64,000 nt of DNA from Vogesella alkaliphila (GTDB taxonomy: Bacteria; Pseudomonadota; Gammaproteobacteria; Burkholderiales; Chromobacteriaceae). The stretch lies in NCBI RefSeq assembly GCF_014652475.1, contig NZ_BMYW01000007.1:91601-155600 (forward strand), in the 5' to 3' direction. Made by a program: the position numbers and the translations under genes. This document shows, one piece after another, positions 26,623-36,132 of this stretch. The first letter of the stretch is position 1, and each line of letters starts with the position of its first letter. The notes below the pieces were generated by a model. That model searched no databases. It had not been told where the DNA came from and worked only from the letters and a program-made list of their open reading frames with translations.

Positions 26623-28977
26623 ATGCCTGCCACCCGTCTCACCCTGCCTGTCGAGGGTATGACCTGCGCCGCCTGCGCCCTGCGCATCGAGAAGGTGCTG
26701 TCGCGGCAGCCGGGGGTCAGCGCCAGCGTCAGCTTCGCCAGCGAGAGCGCGCAGATCAGCTACGACCCGCAGCAGCGCAATGTCGGGCAGCTGGTGGCGG
26801 CGATCGAGCAGGCCGGCTTCAGCGTGCCGCCGCAGACGCTGCAGCTGGAGATCGAGGGCATGACCTGCACCGCCTGCGCCACGCGCATCGAAAAAGTGCT
26901 CAACCGCCAGCCGGGGGTGAGTGCGACGGTCAATTTCGCCAGCGAAACGGCGCGGCTGCAGCTGGCGCCGGGGGCCCCCGACACCGCGCAGCTGTTGGCG
27001 GCGGTGAGCCAGGCCGGCTACGGCGCCCGCGTCGCCGAGGAGCAGGATGGCGACAGCCGCGAGCAGCGCGCGGCCGCGCGCTACCGCCACGAGTTGCGCT
27101 GGTTCTGGCTGGCGGCGGCGCTGATGCTGCCCTTCCTGCTGGAAATGGTGACTATGCTGCTGGGCAGCCATCACGGCTACCTGCCGCGCGACTGGCAGCT
27201 GCTGCTGGCCACCCCGGTGCAATGGCTGGTCGGCTGGCGCTTCTACCGCGGCGCCTGGCACGCGCTGCGCGGCGGCGGCGCCAATATGGACGTGCTGGTG
27301 GCGCTGGGCACCGGCATGGCGTGGGCGTGGTCGGCGTGGGTGACGCTGGCCGGCTGGTCGCAGCAGCACGTCTATTTCGAGGCCAGCGCGGCGGTGATCA
27401 CGCTGGTGTTGCTGGGCAAGCTGCTGGAGGCGCGCGCCAAGGGCCGCACCGCCGGCGCCATCCGCAGCCTGCTGGCGCTGACGCCGAAAACCGCGCGCGT
27501 CGAGCAGCACGGCGTGGTGCTGGAAAAACCGCTGTCGGCACTGCAGGCCGGCGATGTGGTGCTGGTGCAGCACGGCGAACGGGTGGCGGTGGACGGCACC
27601 GTGATCGACGGCGCGGCGGTGCTGGACGAGAGCCTGCTGACCGGTGAAAGCCTGCCGGTGGAGCGCCGCGCCGGCGACCGTGTCTACGCCGGCACCCACA
27701 ACCAGGGCGGCATGCTCAAGGTGAGCGCCACCGCGGTCGGCAAGCGCACCCAGCTGGCCGCCATCGTGCGCCGCGTGGCCGAGGCGCAGGGCAGCAAGGC
27801 GCCGATCCAGCAGCTGGCCGACCGCATCTCGGGCGTGTTCGTGCCGGTGGTGGTCGCCATCGCCTCGCTGACCTTCGCCGCCACCGGCTTGCTGACCGGC
27901 GACTGGCAACAGGCGCTGATCCACGCGGTGGCGGTGCTGGTGATCGCCTGCCCCTGCGCGCTGGGGCTGGCGACGCCGACCGCGGTGATGGTCGGCATGG
28001 GCAACGGCGCGCGCCGTGGCGTGCTGTTCCGCAATGCCGCGGCACTGGAGCACGCGGCGGGGATCCGGCTGCTGGTGGTGGACAAGACCGGTACCCTCAC
28101 CGAGGGCAAGCCGCAGGTCAGCGACCTGCTGCCGCTGGCGGAGGTGGACGAGAACGGCCTGCTGGCGCTGGCCGCCGCCGCCGAGGCCGGCTCCGAACAC
28201 CCGCTGGGGCGCGCGGTGGTGGCCGAGGCCGGCGCCCGCGGCCTGTCCCTGCCGGCGGTGAGCGACTTCCGGGCGCACGTCGGGCAGGGGGTCAGCGTCA
28301 CGCTGGGCGGCAGCACGCTGCGGGTCGGGGTGCCGGACTGGGTGCTGGGCAGCGTGCCGGCGGCGGCGCAGCCGTGGTACGCGCAGGGCAAGACGGTGCT
28401 GGCGGTCAGCCGCGACGGCGTGGCGCTGGGGCTGATCGCGCTGGCCGACCAGCTGCGTGCCAGCTCGGCACAGGCGGTCGCTGCGCTGCAGGCGCAGGGC
28501 ATCCGCGTGGTGATGCTGACCGGCGACAAGCCGGAGAGCGCCGGACACATCGCCGCGCAGGCGGGCATCGCCGAGGTGCACGCCGCGCTGCGGCCGGAGG
28601 ACAAGGCGGCGCTGGTCAAGGTGTGGCAAGAACAGGGTCAGGTGGTGGCGATGGTTGGCGACGGCGTCAACGACGCGCCGGCGCTGGCCGCGGCCAACGT
28701 CAGCTTTGCCATGGGCGCTGGCTCCGATGTCGCCATCGACACCGCCGACGTGACGCTGATGGCCGGCGACCTGCTGCACCTGGTCGACGCCATCCGCCTG
28801 TCGCGCGCCACGCTGCGCAAGATCCGCCAGAACCTGTTCTTCGCCTTCATCTACAACGTGCTCGGCATCCCGCTGGCGGCGCTGGGCCTGCTCAATCCGG
28901 TGATCGCCGGCGCGGCGATGGCGCTGAGCTCGGTGTCGGTGGTCAGCAACTCCCTGCTGCTGCGCCGCTGGCGCTAG
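26623..28977 (+). CDS. copA: Copper-exporting P1B-type ATPase
   Basis: 784 residues from ATG 26623, with CGGAG at 26611-26615. Two N-terminal heavy-metal-associated domains carry MTCAAC (13-18) and MTCTAC (about 80-85). The membrane part contains the CPC metal site (443-445). The phosphorylated D487 lies in DKTGTLTEG. SEHPLGRAV (the HP motif) and GDGVNDAPAL complete the ATPase core. It pumps Cu(I) from the cytoplasm to the periplasm. It appears to be a single-gene unit under a metal-responsive operator at 26569-26585. No chaperone or regulator gene adjoins it. Confidence 0.96.
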   Translation: MPATRLTLPVEGMTCAACALRIEKVLSRQPGVSASVSFASESAQISYDPQQRNVGQLVAAIEQAGFSVPPQTLQLEIEGMTCTACATRIEKVLNRQPGVSATVNFASETARLQLAPGAPDTAQLLAAVSQAGYGARVAEEQDGDSREQRAAARYRHELRWFWLAAALMLPFLLEMVTMLLGSHHGYLPRDWQLLLATPVQWLVGWRFYRGAWHALRGGGANMDVLVALGTGMAWAWSAWVTLAGWSQQHVYFEASAAVITLVLLGKLLEARAKGRTAGAIRSLLALTPKTARVEQHGVVLEKPLSALQAGDVVLVQHGERVAVDGTVIDGAAVLDESLLTGESLPVERRAGDRVYAGTHNQGGMLKVSATAVGKRTQLAAIVRRVAEAQGSKAPIQQLADRISGVFVPVVVAIASLTFAATGLLTGDWQQALIHAVAVLVIACPCALGLATPTAVMVGMGNGARRGVLFRNAAALEHAAGIRLLVVDKTGTLTEGKPQVSDLLPLAEVDENGLLALAAAAEAGSEHPLGRAVVAEAGARGLSLPAVSDFRAHVGQGVSVTLGGSTLRVGVPDWVLGSVPAAAQPWYAQGKTVLAVSRDGVALGLIALADQLRASSAQAVAALQAQGIRVVMLTGDKPESAGHIAAQAGIAEVHAALRPEDKAALVKVWQEQGQVVAMVGDGVNDAPALAAANVSFAMGAGSDVAIDTADVTLMAGDLLHLVDAIRLSRATLRKIRQNLFFAFIYNVLGIPLAALGLLNPVIAGAAMALSSVSVVSNSLLLRRWR

Positions 28978-29021
28978 CTGCGGCTGGCATCGCGGCCAGG
29001 CTTGCGGGCGGCGGCTTCGCC

Positions 29022-29294
29022 TCAGTCCAGCGGCACGAACCACTCCGCGTGCCGTGCCAGCGCGGCCAGCAGCGGCCGCGTCGCCAGTGCGTCGTGCAGC
29101 GCCTGCTGCAGCGCGTCGGCGTCGGCCACCGGCTCGTACACCTCCATCCAGGTCTGGTCATCGTCGCGGCGTCGCAATAATCTGCCCTTGATGCCGGTTG
29201 TTTTTTCGATTTCTGCCAGCAGTGTCTCTGCCTGCTGCCGGATTGGCAGAATGTTGTCCTGCACGCGGTAGTAGAGGTAAAGCGCGGCGGCCAT
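29022..29294 (-). CDS. DUF4936-type small protein
   Basis: 90 residues, MAAALYLYYRVQDNILPIRQQAETLLAEIEKTTGIKGRLLRRRDDDQTWMEVYEPV and so on. There is no signal peptide and no membrane helix. The composition and secondary-structure pattern suggest a small ferredoxin-like alpha/beta protein. It resembles the uncharacterised DUF4936 family found mainly in betaproteobacteria, recognised from the LYxYYRV start. It is transcribed divergently from tyrA. Its function is unknown. Confidence 0.75.
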   Translation of the reverse strand: MAAALYLYYRVQDNILPIRQQAETLLAEIEKTTGIKGRLLRRRDDDQTWMEVYEPVADADALQQALHDALATRPLLAALARHAEWFVPLD

Positions 29295-29303
29295 GTTTAC
29301 TCC

Positions 29304-29318
29304 TTTTGCAGTGCAAAA
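29304..29318. promoter_or_regulatory. Palindrome in the divergent DUF4936/tyrA promoter region
   Basis: TTTTGCA-G-TGCAAAA is a perfect 7-1-7 inverted repeat between the two divergent starts (29294 and 29366). It could be the operator of a shared regulator. It does not match the TyrR box TGTAAA-N6-TTTACA. Confidence 0.35.
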
Positions 29319-29365
29319 ATAAGGTTATGATAGCCGCTTCGATAGCGACAGAACGGGACGGTAGC

Positions 29366-30259
29366 ATGCAGGCGGGTGAGGGCAAGTTGACCCTGGTGGT
29401 GATCGGCGTCGGCCTGATTGGCGGCTCGTTTGCGCTGGCGCTGAAGCGGGCCGGCAAGGTTGGCCGCGTGATCGGGGTCGGCCGTTCTGCGGCCAACCTG
29501 GCGCGCGCCGTCGAGCTGGGCGTGATCGACGAGGCCAGCCACAGCGCCGCCGACGCGGTGCGTCACGCCGACATCGTGCTGGTGGCGACGCCGGTGGGGC
29601 AGATGGCGCGGGTGTTCGCCGAGATCGCGCCGCAGCTGCCGGCGCACTGCGTGGTCACCGACGGCGGCAGCACCAAGAGCGACGTGGTGGCGCTGATGCG
29701 CGCGCATCTGCCGGGCCACCTGGCGCAGTGCGTGCCGGCGCACCCGATTGCCGGCTCCGACCTGTCCGGCGCCGCCGCCGCGCAGTACGGCCTGTACGAC
29801 AACCGCCGCATCGTGGTCACGCCGCTGCCGGAAACCGCACCGGCGGCCGCCGAACTGGTGCGCGAGCTGTGGCAGGCCTGCGGCGCGCGCGTCTACGAGA
29901 TGAGCGCCGCCGAGCACGACGCGGTGTTCGCCACCGTCAGCCACCTGCCGCACCTGCTGGCCTTCGCCTACGTCGACATGATCGTCGGCAAGCCGGACGG
30001 CGAGCGCTGTTTCGATTTCGCCGCCACCGGTTTTCGCGACTTCACCCGCATCGCCGGCAGCCATCCGGAGATGTGGCGCGACATCGCGCTGGCCAACCGC
30101 GACGCGTTGCTGGCGGAGCTGGACGGCTACCGCGCGGCGCTGGACAGCCTGCGCGCCGAGCTGGCCAGCGGCGACGCCGCAGCGCTGACCGCGCGCTTCG
30201 AGCGTGCCCGCGAGGCGCGCCACGGCTGGCACCAGAAGTTCCTGCGGGGCAACGCATGA
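29366..30259 (+). CDS. tyrA: Prephenate dehydrogenase
   Basis: 297 residues from ATG 29366; ATG 29327 is an alternative with a poor ribosome-binding site. The Rossmann dinucleotide-binding motif [10 protein letters not shown] (about 11-20) is followed by [12 protein letters not shown] and [11 protein letters not shown]. The dehydrogenase part includes [15 protein letters not shown] and [14 protein letters not shown]. It converts prephenate to 4-hydroxyphenylpyruvate in tyrosine biosynthesis. There is no fused chorismate mutase. aroA lies 1.2 kb downstream on the other strand. The gene contains two inverted exact copies of the GGTTGGCCGC core (29458-29467 and 29489-29498). Its stop overlaps the next start. 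Confidence 0.94.
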   Translation: MQAGEGKLTLVVIGVGLIGGSFALALKRAGKVGRVIGVGRSAANLARAVELGVIDEASHSAADAVRHADIVLVATPVGQMARVFAEIAPQLPAHCVVTDGGSTKSDVVALMRAHLPGHLAQCVPAHPIAGSDLSGAAAAQYGLYDNRRIVVTPLPETAPAAAELVRELWQACGARVYEMSAAEHDAVFATVSHLPHLLAFAYVDMIVGKPDGERCFDFAATGFRDFTRIAGSHPEMWRDIALANRDALLAELDGYRAALDSLRAELASGDAAALTARFERAREARHGWHQKFLRGNA

Positions 30260-30732
30260 GCGCGCCGCACGCCCCCACCATCTGGGTCGACGCCGACGCC
30301 TGTCCGGCGGTGATCAAGGACATCCTGTTCCGCGCTGCCGACCGCACCGCCACCCGCACCGTGCTGGTCGCCAACCAGCTGCTGCGGGTGCCGCCGTCGC
30401 CGCACATCCGTGCGCAGCAGGTGCCGGCCGGTTTCGACGTCGCCGACAACCACATCGCGCAGCATGCGCAGCCGGGCGACATCGTGGTGACGGCGGACAT
30501 TCCGCTGGCGGCGCAGGTGGTGGCCAAGGGCGCGCTGGCGCTCAATCCGCGCGGCGAGCTGTACAGCGACGCCACCATCCGCGAGGCGCTGACGCTGCGC
30601 AACTTCATGACCGAGCTGCGCGACAGCGGGGTGCAGACCGGCGGCCCGGCGGCCTTCAGCCAGCGCGACCGCGCCAACTTCGCCGCGCAGCTGGACAGGC
30701 TGCTGCAAAGGTTGGCCGCAAGGCGTCGTTGA
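30256..30732 (+). CDS. YaiI/YqxD family protein (UPF0178, DUF188)
   Basis: 158 residues. The family hallmark is [22 protein letters not shown] at the start, then [40 protein letters not shown] and TGGP. The DxDACP motif suggests a PIN-like nuclease fold, but the biochemical role is not established. The ATG overlaps the tyrA stop (ATGA), so the two are co-translated. The penultimate codons (QRLAARRR) hold an exact copy of the interspersed 13-mer at 30708-30720. Confidence 0.92.
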   Translation: MSAPHAPTIWVDADACPAVIKDILFRAADRTATRTVLVANQLLRVPPSPHIRAQQVPAGFDVADNHIAQHAQPGDIVVTADIPLAAQVVAKGALALNPRGELYSDATIREALTLRNFMTELRDSGVQTGGPAAFSQRDRANFAAQLDRLLQRLAARRR

Positions 30733-30875
30733 TCCGTCGTGGTCACGCCGAACCTGGCAATCTCGCATGGTCTCGCCCCACATCGCCTCGCCGCGTAGCT
30801 GAGCAGGGCGCGCACCGCTGACCGCCGCAGGCGCATGGCAAGGCGGCGCAATGCAGCATCAGGGGAGGGTGGCGT

Positions 30876-31295
30876 TTAGCCGCCGTGCTGGCGAATCACG
30901 CCCTCCTTATCCGCCGGCTGCCAGCCGGCCGGTTTCAGGATCTTGCCGTCTTCACGGCGCACCACCTTGCCGTCCACGCACTTGGCCAGGTTGGCCGCAT
31001 GGATGGCGGCGAACATCTCTTCCAGCGGCAGGCCCTGCGACAGCAGCAGACCGATCAGCACGTTCAGCACGTCCACGCCCTCGGCTGCCAGTTCGGCGCG
31101 CAGCCGGGTCTGCTCGGTCGCGTCGGCCTGCTGCAGGCGCTGGTAGTCCTGCAGTGCAGCCATGAATTCCTGCCACTCTTCCTGCAGCATGTTCTGCCAC
31201 ATGGTCAGCGCCTCGGCGTGATACTGCGGCTGGGCCGGAAGCTGCATGTCGAAGCGCTGCATGAAATCGCGGCGCAGGGTGAAGGGATTGCTCAT
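30876..31295 (-). CDS. MazG-superfamily (PRA-PH-like) nucleotide pyrophosphohydrolase
   Basis: 139 residues. The helical metal-binding pattern is EEWQEFMAALQDY (about 39-51), then ELAAEGVDVLNVLIGLL. This resembles the EExxE...ExxD core of all-alpha NTP pyrophosphatases (phosphoribosyl-ATP pyrophosphohydrolase-like). The C-terminal KVVRREDGKILKPAGWQPAD is typical of the subgroup. It probably hydrolyses a noncanonical nucleoside triphosphate. A copy of the interspersed core is inside (30989-30998, reading HAANL). It lies downstream of aroA on the same strand but beyond a terminator. Confidence 0.85.
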   Translation of the reverse strand: MSNPFTLRRDFMQRFDMQLPAQPQYHAEALTMWQNMLQEEWQEFMAALQDYQRLQQADATEQTRLRAELAAEGVDVLNVLIGLLLSQGLPLEEMFAAIHAANLAKCVDGKVVRREDGKILKPAGWQPADKEGVIRQHGG

Positions 31296-31366
31296 CTTGT
31301 GTTTTATGTAGATTTAAAACGCAATATTTTGTGTTTTCTCATGGGGGCTGGCAAGTCGATGGCATG

Positions 31367-31392
31367 AAAAAAGCCGCAGCAAGGGCAGCGGC
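31367..31392 (-). terminator. Intrinsic terminator of aroA
   Basis: On the minus strand GCCGC...GCGGC (31392-31373) forms a stem, with one internal mismatch if extended. It is followed by six T residues (31372-31367). Confidence 0.8.
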
Positions 31393-31414
31393 CTGGATGC
31401 TCTGCAGGCGGCGT

Positions 31415-32707
31415 TTAGCCGGCGGCCAGCTTGCCCAGCACCTCGAAGTAGTCGGGGAAGGTCTTGGCCACGCACTTCGGGTCGTTGATCACCACCGGCG
31501 TATCCAGCAGCGCCACCAGCGAGAAGCACATCGCCATGCGGTGGTCGTCGTAGGTGTCGATCTCGGCGTTGGGCGTCAGCGTGGCCGGCGGGGTGACGCT
31601 GATGCTGTCCTGCGTTTCCACCACCGTGGCGCCGACCTTGCGCAGCTCGGTGGCCATCGCCGCCAGGCGGTCGGTTTCCTTCACGCGCCAGCTTTCCACG
31701 TTGCGGATGGTGGTGGTGCCCTTGGCCGCCAGTGCGGCCACGGCGATGGTCATCGCCGCGTCCGGAATGTGGTTCAGGTCCACGTCGATGGCCTTCAACC
31801 CGCCCTGTGGTGCGCGTGCCTCGATCCAGTTGTCGCCCATGCTGATCTCGGCGCCCATCAGCGCCAGCGCATCGGCGAACTTCACGTCGCCCTGGATGCT
31901 GCTGCGGCCAACCCCTTCCACCCGGACCGGCCCGCCGGCCAGCGCGCCGGCCGCCAGGAAGTAGGACGCGCTGGAGGCGTCGCCCTCGACGTGGATCTCG
32001 CCCGGCGACTGGTAACGTTGGCCGCCGGCAATGGTGAAGCGCTGCCAGCCGTCGCGTTGCACGGTCACGCCGAAGCGCGCCATCAGGTTGAGGGTGATCT
32101 CGATATACGGCTTGGAAATCAGCTCGCCCACCACCTCGATGGTGACGCTCTCGCCGGTCAGCGGCAGCGCCATCAGCAGCGCGGTCAGGAACTGGCTGGA
32201 AACATTGCCCTTCACCGGAATCACCTTGCCGGCGCGGATGCTGGCCGGCTTGATCTGCAGCGGCGGGAAGCCGTCGTTGCCGAGGTAGTCGATATCGGCG
32301 CCGGCCACGCGCAGCGCATCCACCAGGTCGCCGATCGGGCGCTCGTGCATGCGCGGCACGCCGTGCAGGTGATAGTTGCCCTGCATCAGCGCCAGCGCAG
32401 CGGTCAGCGGGCGGAAGGCGGTGCCGGCATTGCCGAGGAACAGGTCGGCCTCCTTCACCGCGAAGGCACCGCCGGTGCCCTGCACCAGGAAGTCGCGGCT
32501 GTCGCCTTGCTGTGTCACTTGTACGCCCAGCGTGGCCAGGGCCTCCAGCATGCGGCGGATGTCGTCGGAATCCAGCAGCTCGCGCACCAGGGTCGGGCCG
32601 TCGGCCAGCGCGGCCAGCAGCAGGGTGCGGTTGGAGATGCTCTTCGAGCCGGGCAGTTTTACCGTGCCGGCGAGGCGGGGAATCGGGTGCAGCGTCAGTT
32701 GTTCCAT
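31415..32707 (-). CDS. aroA: 5-Enolpyruvylshikimate-3-phosphate synthase
   Basis: 430 residues from the ATG at 32707 ([11 protein letters not shown]); the open frame further upstream lacks conservation. The PEP/shikimate-binding signatures are [18 protein letters not shown] and [19 protein letters not shown], with [18 protein letters not shown] near the end. It catalyses the sixth step of the shikimate pathway. Here it is divergent from cmk, although tyrA-aroA-cmk-rpsA runs colinearly in many gamma- and betaproteobacteria. This suggests a local inversion. A core copy of the interspersed word lies at 31904-31913 (reading VGRS). Confidence 0.97.
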   Translation of the reverse strand: MEQLTLHPIPRLAGTVKLPGSKSISNRTLLLAALADGPTLVRELLDSDDIRRMLEALATLGVQVTQQGDSRDFLVQGTGGAFAVKEADLFLGNAGTAFRPLTAALALMQGNYHLHGVPRMHERPIGDLVDALRVAGADIDYLGNDGFPPLQIKPASIRAGKVIPVKGNVSSQFLTALLMALPLTGESVTIEVVGELISKPYIEITLNLMARFGVTVQRDGWQRFTIAGGQRYQSPGEIHVEGDASSASYFLAAGALAGGPVRVEGVGRSSIQGDVKFADALALMGAEISMGDNWIEARAPQGGLKAIDVDLNHIPDAAMTIAVAALAAKGTTTIRNVESWRVKETDRLAAMATELRKVGATVVETQDSISVTPPATLTPNAEIDTYDDHRMAMCFSLVALLDTPVVINDPKCVAKTFPDYFEVLGKLAAG

Positions 32708-32895
32708 GGCGGTCTTGTTCGTTGATTTTGTTCGGGGGGCGGCGCTGGCCGCTGTCTGCGCCGGTCGTGCGCGTGGCGCGCCGGCATCGGCTGATCTCTG
32801 TACCGACTGTACCGTTATTGTGCATTGCCGCGCAAACATCCGCTGTGACGGCGGCTGCGTTACAATAACCGGTTTTTCAGTCAGGCTTTACTGTC

Positions 32896-33555
32896 ATGCC
32901 CATGCTCCGACCCGTTATTACCATCGATGGCCCGTCCGCGTCCGGCAAGGGCACCGTGGCGGCGCTCGTTGCCCGTGAACTGGGCTTCCATTATCTCGAC
33001 TCCGGTGCGTTGTATCGCCTGGCAGCGCTGTATGCGCTGCGCGAAGGCGTGAGCTGGGAGGACGAAAACCAGGTTGCCAGGTTGGCCGCGCAGCTGCCGG
33101 CGGCCTTCCACGACGACAAGGTGTGGCTGGATGGCCACGATGTCAGCGCCGCGATCCGCGCCGAGGATATCGGCATGGGCGCCTCCCGCATTGCCGCGTT
33201 GCCGAGCGTGCGTGCCGCGCTGCTTGAGCGCCAGCGCGCCTACCAGCAAACGCCGGGGCTGGTGGCCGACGGCCGCGACATGGGCTCGGTGGTGTTTCCG
33301 CGCGCCGAGCTCAAGGTTTTCCTGACCGCCAGCGCCGAAGAACGTGCCGCGCGGCGCTATAAGCAGTTGATCGCAAAAGGGGAATCTGCTAATCTCCTTC
33401 AGATTCAGCAGGATATTTGTGATCGTGACGCGCGAGACGCGGCACGGAGCGTTGCCCCGTTGAGACAAGAACCGGATGCCCGTTTGCTGGATACCTCCGC
33501 CCTGACCATTGACCAGGCGGTCAATCAGGTGCTGCAGTGGTTTCGCGAACGATAA
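32896..33555 (+). CDS. cmk: Cytidylate kinase
   Basis: 219 residues. The P-loop GPSASGKGT spans residues 12-20. [12 protein letters not shown] and [13 protein letters not shown] are the CMP-binding and lid signatures. It phosphorylates CMP and dCMP. It is followed by rpsA, the widely conserved cmk-rpsA-ihfB order. A TACAAT at 32861-32866 could be the -10 of its promoter. A core copy of the interspersed word is at 33080-33089 (reading RLAA). Confidence 0.97.
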   Translation: MPMLRPVITIDGPSASGKGTVAALVARELGFHYLDSGALYRLAALYALREGVSWEDENQVARLAAQLPAAFHDDKVWLDGHDVSAAIRAEDIGMGASRIAALPSVRAALLERQRAYQQTPGLVADGRDMGSVVFPRAELKVFLTASAEERAARRYKQLIAKGESANLLQIQQDICDRDARDAARSVAPLRQEPDARLLDTSALTIDQAVNQVLQWFRER

Positions 33556-33662
33556 AGGCGCCCGGTTGTTCATTTTTGTAGCACGCTGCTTCGGTTTCCT
33601 TGCACCGGCAGTCCTCAAACCTAACCCCGCGTGACGCAAGGCATGCAACAAGAGTAAATCTG

Positions 33663-35363
33663 ATGACTAACCTCGTAATGGATAGCTTCGCCGCCCTGTT
33701 TGAAGAGAGCCTTGCTCTGCAAGAAATGCGTGCTGGTGAAGTAATCACTGCTGAAGTCGTGTCCATTGACTCCAACTTCGTTACCGTTAACGCCGGTCTG
33801 AAGTCCGAGTCGCTGATCCCTGTTGAAGAATTCAAGGGTGACAATGGCCAGGTTGAAGTAGCAGTTGGCGATTTCGTCACTGTTGCCATCGACTCCCTGG
33901 AAAACGGCTTTGGCGAAACCAAGCTGTCCCGTGAAAAAGCCAAGCGTCTGGCTGCGTGGATTGACCTGGAAGAGGCTCTGGAAGCTGGCAAGATCCTGTC
34001 TGGCGTGATCAGCGGCAAAGTCAAGGGTGGTCTGACCGTTATGGTTAACGGCATCCGCGCCTTCCTGCCGGGTTCGCTGGTAGATGTACGTCCGGTGAAA
34101 GACACCACTCCTTACGAAGGTAAGGAAGTTGAGTTCAAGGTTATCAAGCTGGATCGCAAGCGCAACAACGTGGTTGTTTCGCGTCGTGCGGTTCTGGAAG
34201 AAACCCTGGGCGAAGAGCGCAAGGCACTGCTGGAAACCCTGCGTGAAGGCCTGGTGGTTAAAGGTATCGTCAAGAACATCACCGACTACGGTGCGTTCGT
34301 TGACCTGGGCGGTATCGATGGTCTGCTGCACATCACCGACCTGGCATGGCGCCGTGTTAAGCACCCGTCCGAAGTTCTGGCCGTTGGTGACGAAGTTGAA
34401 GCCAAGGTTCTCAAGTTCGACCAGGACAAGAACCGCGTTTCGCTGGGTCTCAAGCAGCTGGGCGAAGATCCGTGGGTGGGCCTGTCCCGCCGTTACCCTG
34501 CCGGCACCCGCCTGTTCGGCAAGGTAACCAACCTGACCGACTACGGTGGCTTTGTTGAAATCGAACAGGGCATCGAAGGTCTGGTTCACGTGTCCGAAAT
34601 GGACTGGACCAACAAGAACGTACACCCATCCAAGGTAGTTCAGGTTGGTGACGAAGTTGAAGTCATGATCCTCGAGATCGACGAAGACCGTCGTCGTATC
34701 AGCCTGGGCATGAAGCAGTGCCAGGCCAACCCATGGAACGCCTTCGCTGACGACTTCAAGAAGGGTGACAAGATCAAGGGCGCCATCAAGTCGATCACCG
34801 ACTTCGGCGTATTCGTTGGTCTGCCAGGCGGCATCGACGGCCTGGTTCACCTGTCCGACCTGTCCTGGAACGAGACCGGTGAAGACGCCGTTCGCCGCTT
34901 CAAGAAGGGCGACGAAGTTGAAGCCGTGGTTATGTCCATCGACGTTGAGAAAGAGCGTATCTCCCTCGGCATCAAGCAGCTGGAAGGTGATCCGTTCAAC
35001 AACTACGTTGCCATGAACGACAAGGGCGCGCTGGTTAAGGGCGTGGTGAAGTCTGCTGACGCCAAAGGCGCCGTGATCCAGCTGGATAACGACGTTGAAG
35101 GCTACCTGCGTGCTTCCGAAGTGTCGCGTGACCGCGTTGAAGACATCCGCACCCACGTTAAAGAGGGTGACGAAGTTGAAACCGTGATCATCGCCGTTGA
35201 CCGCAAGGCACGCTCCATCAGCCTGTCGATCAAGGCGAAGGACCTGCAGGAAGAGAAAGCGGCCCTGGGCGCGATCTCTGCTGATGCCAGCGCGAACGTG
35301 TCTGCCGGTACTACCAGCCTGGGCGCCCTGCTCAAGGCTAAACTGTCCGGCGGCAACGAATAA
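33663..35363 (+). CDS. rpsA: 30S ribosomal protein S1
   Basis: 566 residues from ATG 33663 ([22 protein letters not shown]). Six S1 RNA-binding repeats follow, each with the [27 protein letters not shown] pattern and [16 protein letters not shown] ends. It brings mRNA to the 30S subunit and normally represses its own translation through its leader. That leader (33556-33662) is AT-richer and has no strong Shine-Dalgarno, as expected. Codon use is visibly less GC-biased than in neighbours (many GTT, GAA, GGT), typical of very highly expressed genes. I found no copy of the interspersed word inside it. Confidence 0.98.
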   Translation: MTNLVMDSFAALFEESLALQEMRAGEVITAEVVSIDSNFVTVNAGLKSESLIPVEEFKGDNGQVEVAVGDFVTVAIDSLENGFGETKLSREKAKRLAAWIDLEEALEAGKILSGVISGKVKGGLTVMVNGIRAFLPGSLVDVRPVKDTTPYEGKEVEFKVIKLDRKRNNVVVSRRAVLEETLGEERKALLETLREGLVVKGIVKNITDYGAFVDLGGIDGLLHITDLAWRRVKHPSEVLAVGDEVEAKVLKFDQDKNRVSLGLKQLGEDPWVGLSRRYPAGTRLFGKVTNLTDYGGFVEIEQGIEGLVHVSEMDWTNKNVHPSKVVQVGDEVEVMILEIDEDRRRISLGMKQCQANPWNAFADDFKKGDKIKGAIKSITDFGVFVGLPGGIDGLVHLSDLSWNETGEDAVRRFKKGDEVEAVVMSIDVEKERISLGIKQLEGDPFNNYVAMNDKGALVKGVVKSADAKGAVIQLDNDVEGYLRASEVSRDRVEDIRTHVKEGDEVETVIIAVDRKARSISLSIKAKDLQEEKAALGAISADASANVSAGTTSLGALLKAKLSGGNE

Positions 35364-35372
35364 GTGATGGAT

Positions 35373-35669
35373 ATGACCAAATCTGAGCTTATTGCGAGGC
35401 TTGCCGAGCGTTATCCTCAGTTGGTCGCCAAAGATGCTGAACTGGCCGTCAAAACCATTCTGGATGCGATGGCCGGCAGCCTGGCAAAAGGGCAGCGAAT
35501 CGAGATTCGCGGCTTCGGCAGTTTCGATCTGAACTACCGTCCGCCGCGGGTTGGCCGCAACCCCAAGTCAGGCTCCAGCGTTGTCGTTCCTGAGAAATAC
35601 GTGCCTCACTTCAAGGCAGGCAAGGAGCTGCGCGAACGCGTGGATCTTGCCCCGGGGGCTTCCGAGTAA
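35373..35669 (+). CDS. ihfB: Integration host factor, beta subunit
   Basis: 98 residues from ATG 35373 ([17 protein letters not shown]), matching the family start; GTG 35364 and ATG 35367 would add two or three residues. The HU/IHF signature is [23 protein letters not shown], with the DNA-intercalating proline loop. With IhfA it bends DNA in replication, recombination and transcription. It starts 9 bases after rpsA and probably shares its message. The Arg-Val-Gly-Arg-Asn codons contain the interspersed core (35549-35558). Confidence 0.97.
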   Translation: MTKSELIARLAERYPQLVAKDAELAVKTILDAMAGSLAKGQRIEIRGFGSFDLNYRPPRVGRNPKSGSSVVVPEKYVPHFKAGKELRERVDLAPGASE

Positions 35670-35690
35670 GCTTCCGATGTGCCTGTCTGC

Positions 35691-35720
35691 AAAACGCTGC
35701 GGTTTACCGCAGCGTTTTTT
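35691..35720 (+). terminator. Intrinsic terminator of the cmk-rpsA-ihfB unit
   Basis: AAAACGCTGCGG and CCGCAGCGTTTT form a 12-bp stem with loop TTTA, ending in TTTTTT. Confidence 0.93.
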
Positions 35721-35794
35721 ATTACCCTTCCGGCTTGGGGGGGCGCACGCTTTCGTTTAAACTTGCCATAATTTTTGCCCAGGCCGGAGTCGTT

Positions 35795-36088
35795 ATGCGT
35801 TACCTCGTTCGCTTGCTGGAACTGCTGCTGCTGGTGCTGCTGGTGGCGGTAACCGTACAGAACAGTGCCATCGTCGAGTTCAAGCTGTTTTTTGGACAAA
35901 GCTGGAATGCGCCACTGATCCTGCTGCTGCTGGTGTTCTTTGTTGTCGGCGTGCTGATCGCGATGCTGGCCACCTTTACCTATTCCCTGCGTGTCCGTCG
36001 CGAGCTGTCGCAGCTCAAGAAGGAACTGCGCTCCAGACAGGCCAGCAGCCGGGTCACCAAGGACCCGAGCGACGCGCTGGCTGACTGA
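35795..36088 (+). CDS. lapA: LapA-domain inner-membrane protein
   Basis: 97 residues from ATG 35795, with CGGAG at 35785-35789. Two membrane helices (about 5-24 and 42-64) are followed by a short basic coiled-coil tail (RVRRELSQLKKELRSRQ). The family is DUF1049/LapA. It works with LapB in the control of lipopolysaccharide assembly. lapB follows directly, as in Escherichia coli. Confidence 0.92.
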   Translation: MRYLVRLLELLLLVLLVAVTVQNSAIVEFKLFFGQSWNAPLILLLLVFFVVGVLIAMLATFTYSLRVRRELSQLKKELRSRQASSRVTKDPSDALAD

Positions 36089-36132
36089 TTTGCATCTGCC
36101 GTTTGCCGGCATTCCCGTACCGAGGTTGGATT

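Noticed and set aside
26419..29043. Antisense 874-codon open frame opposite copA
   Set aside because: It is a shadow of copA with no start context and no domain pattern.
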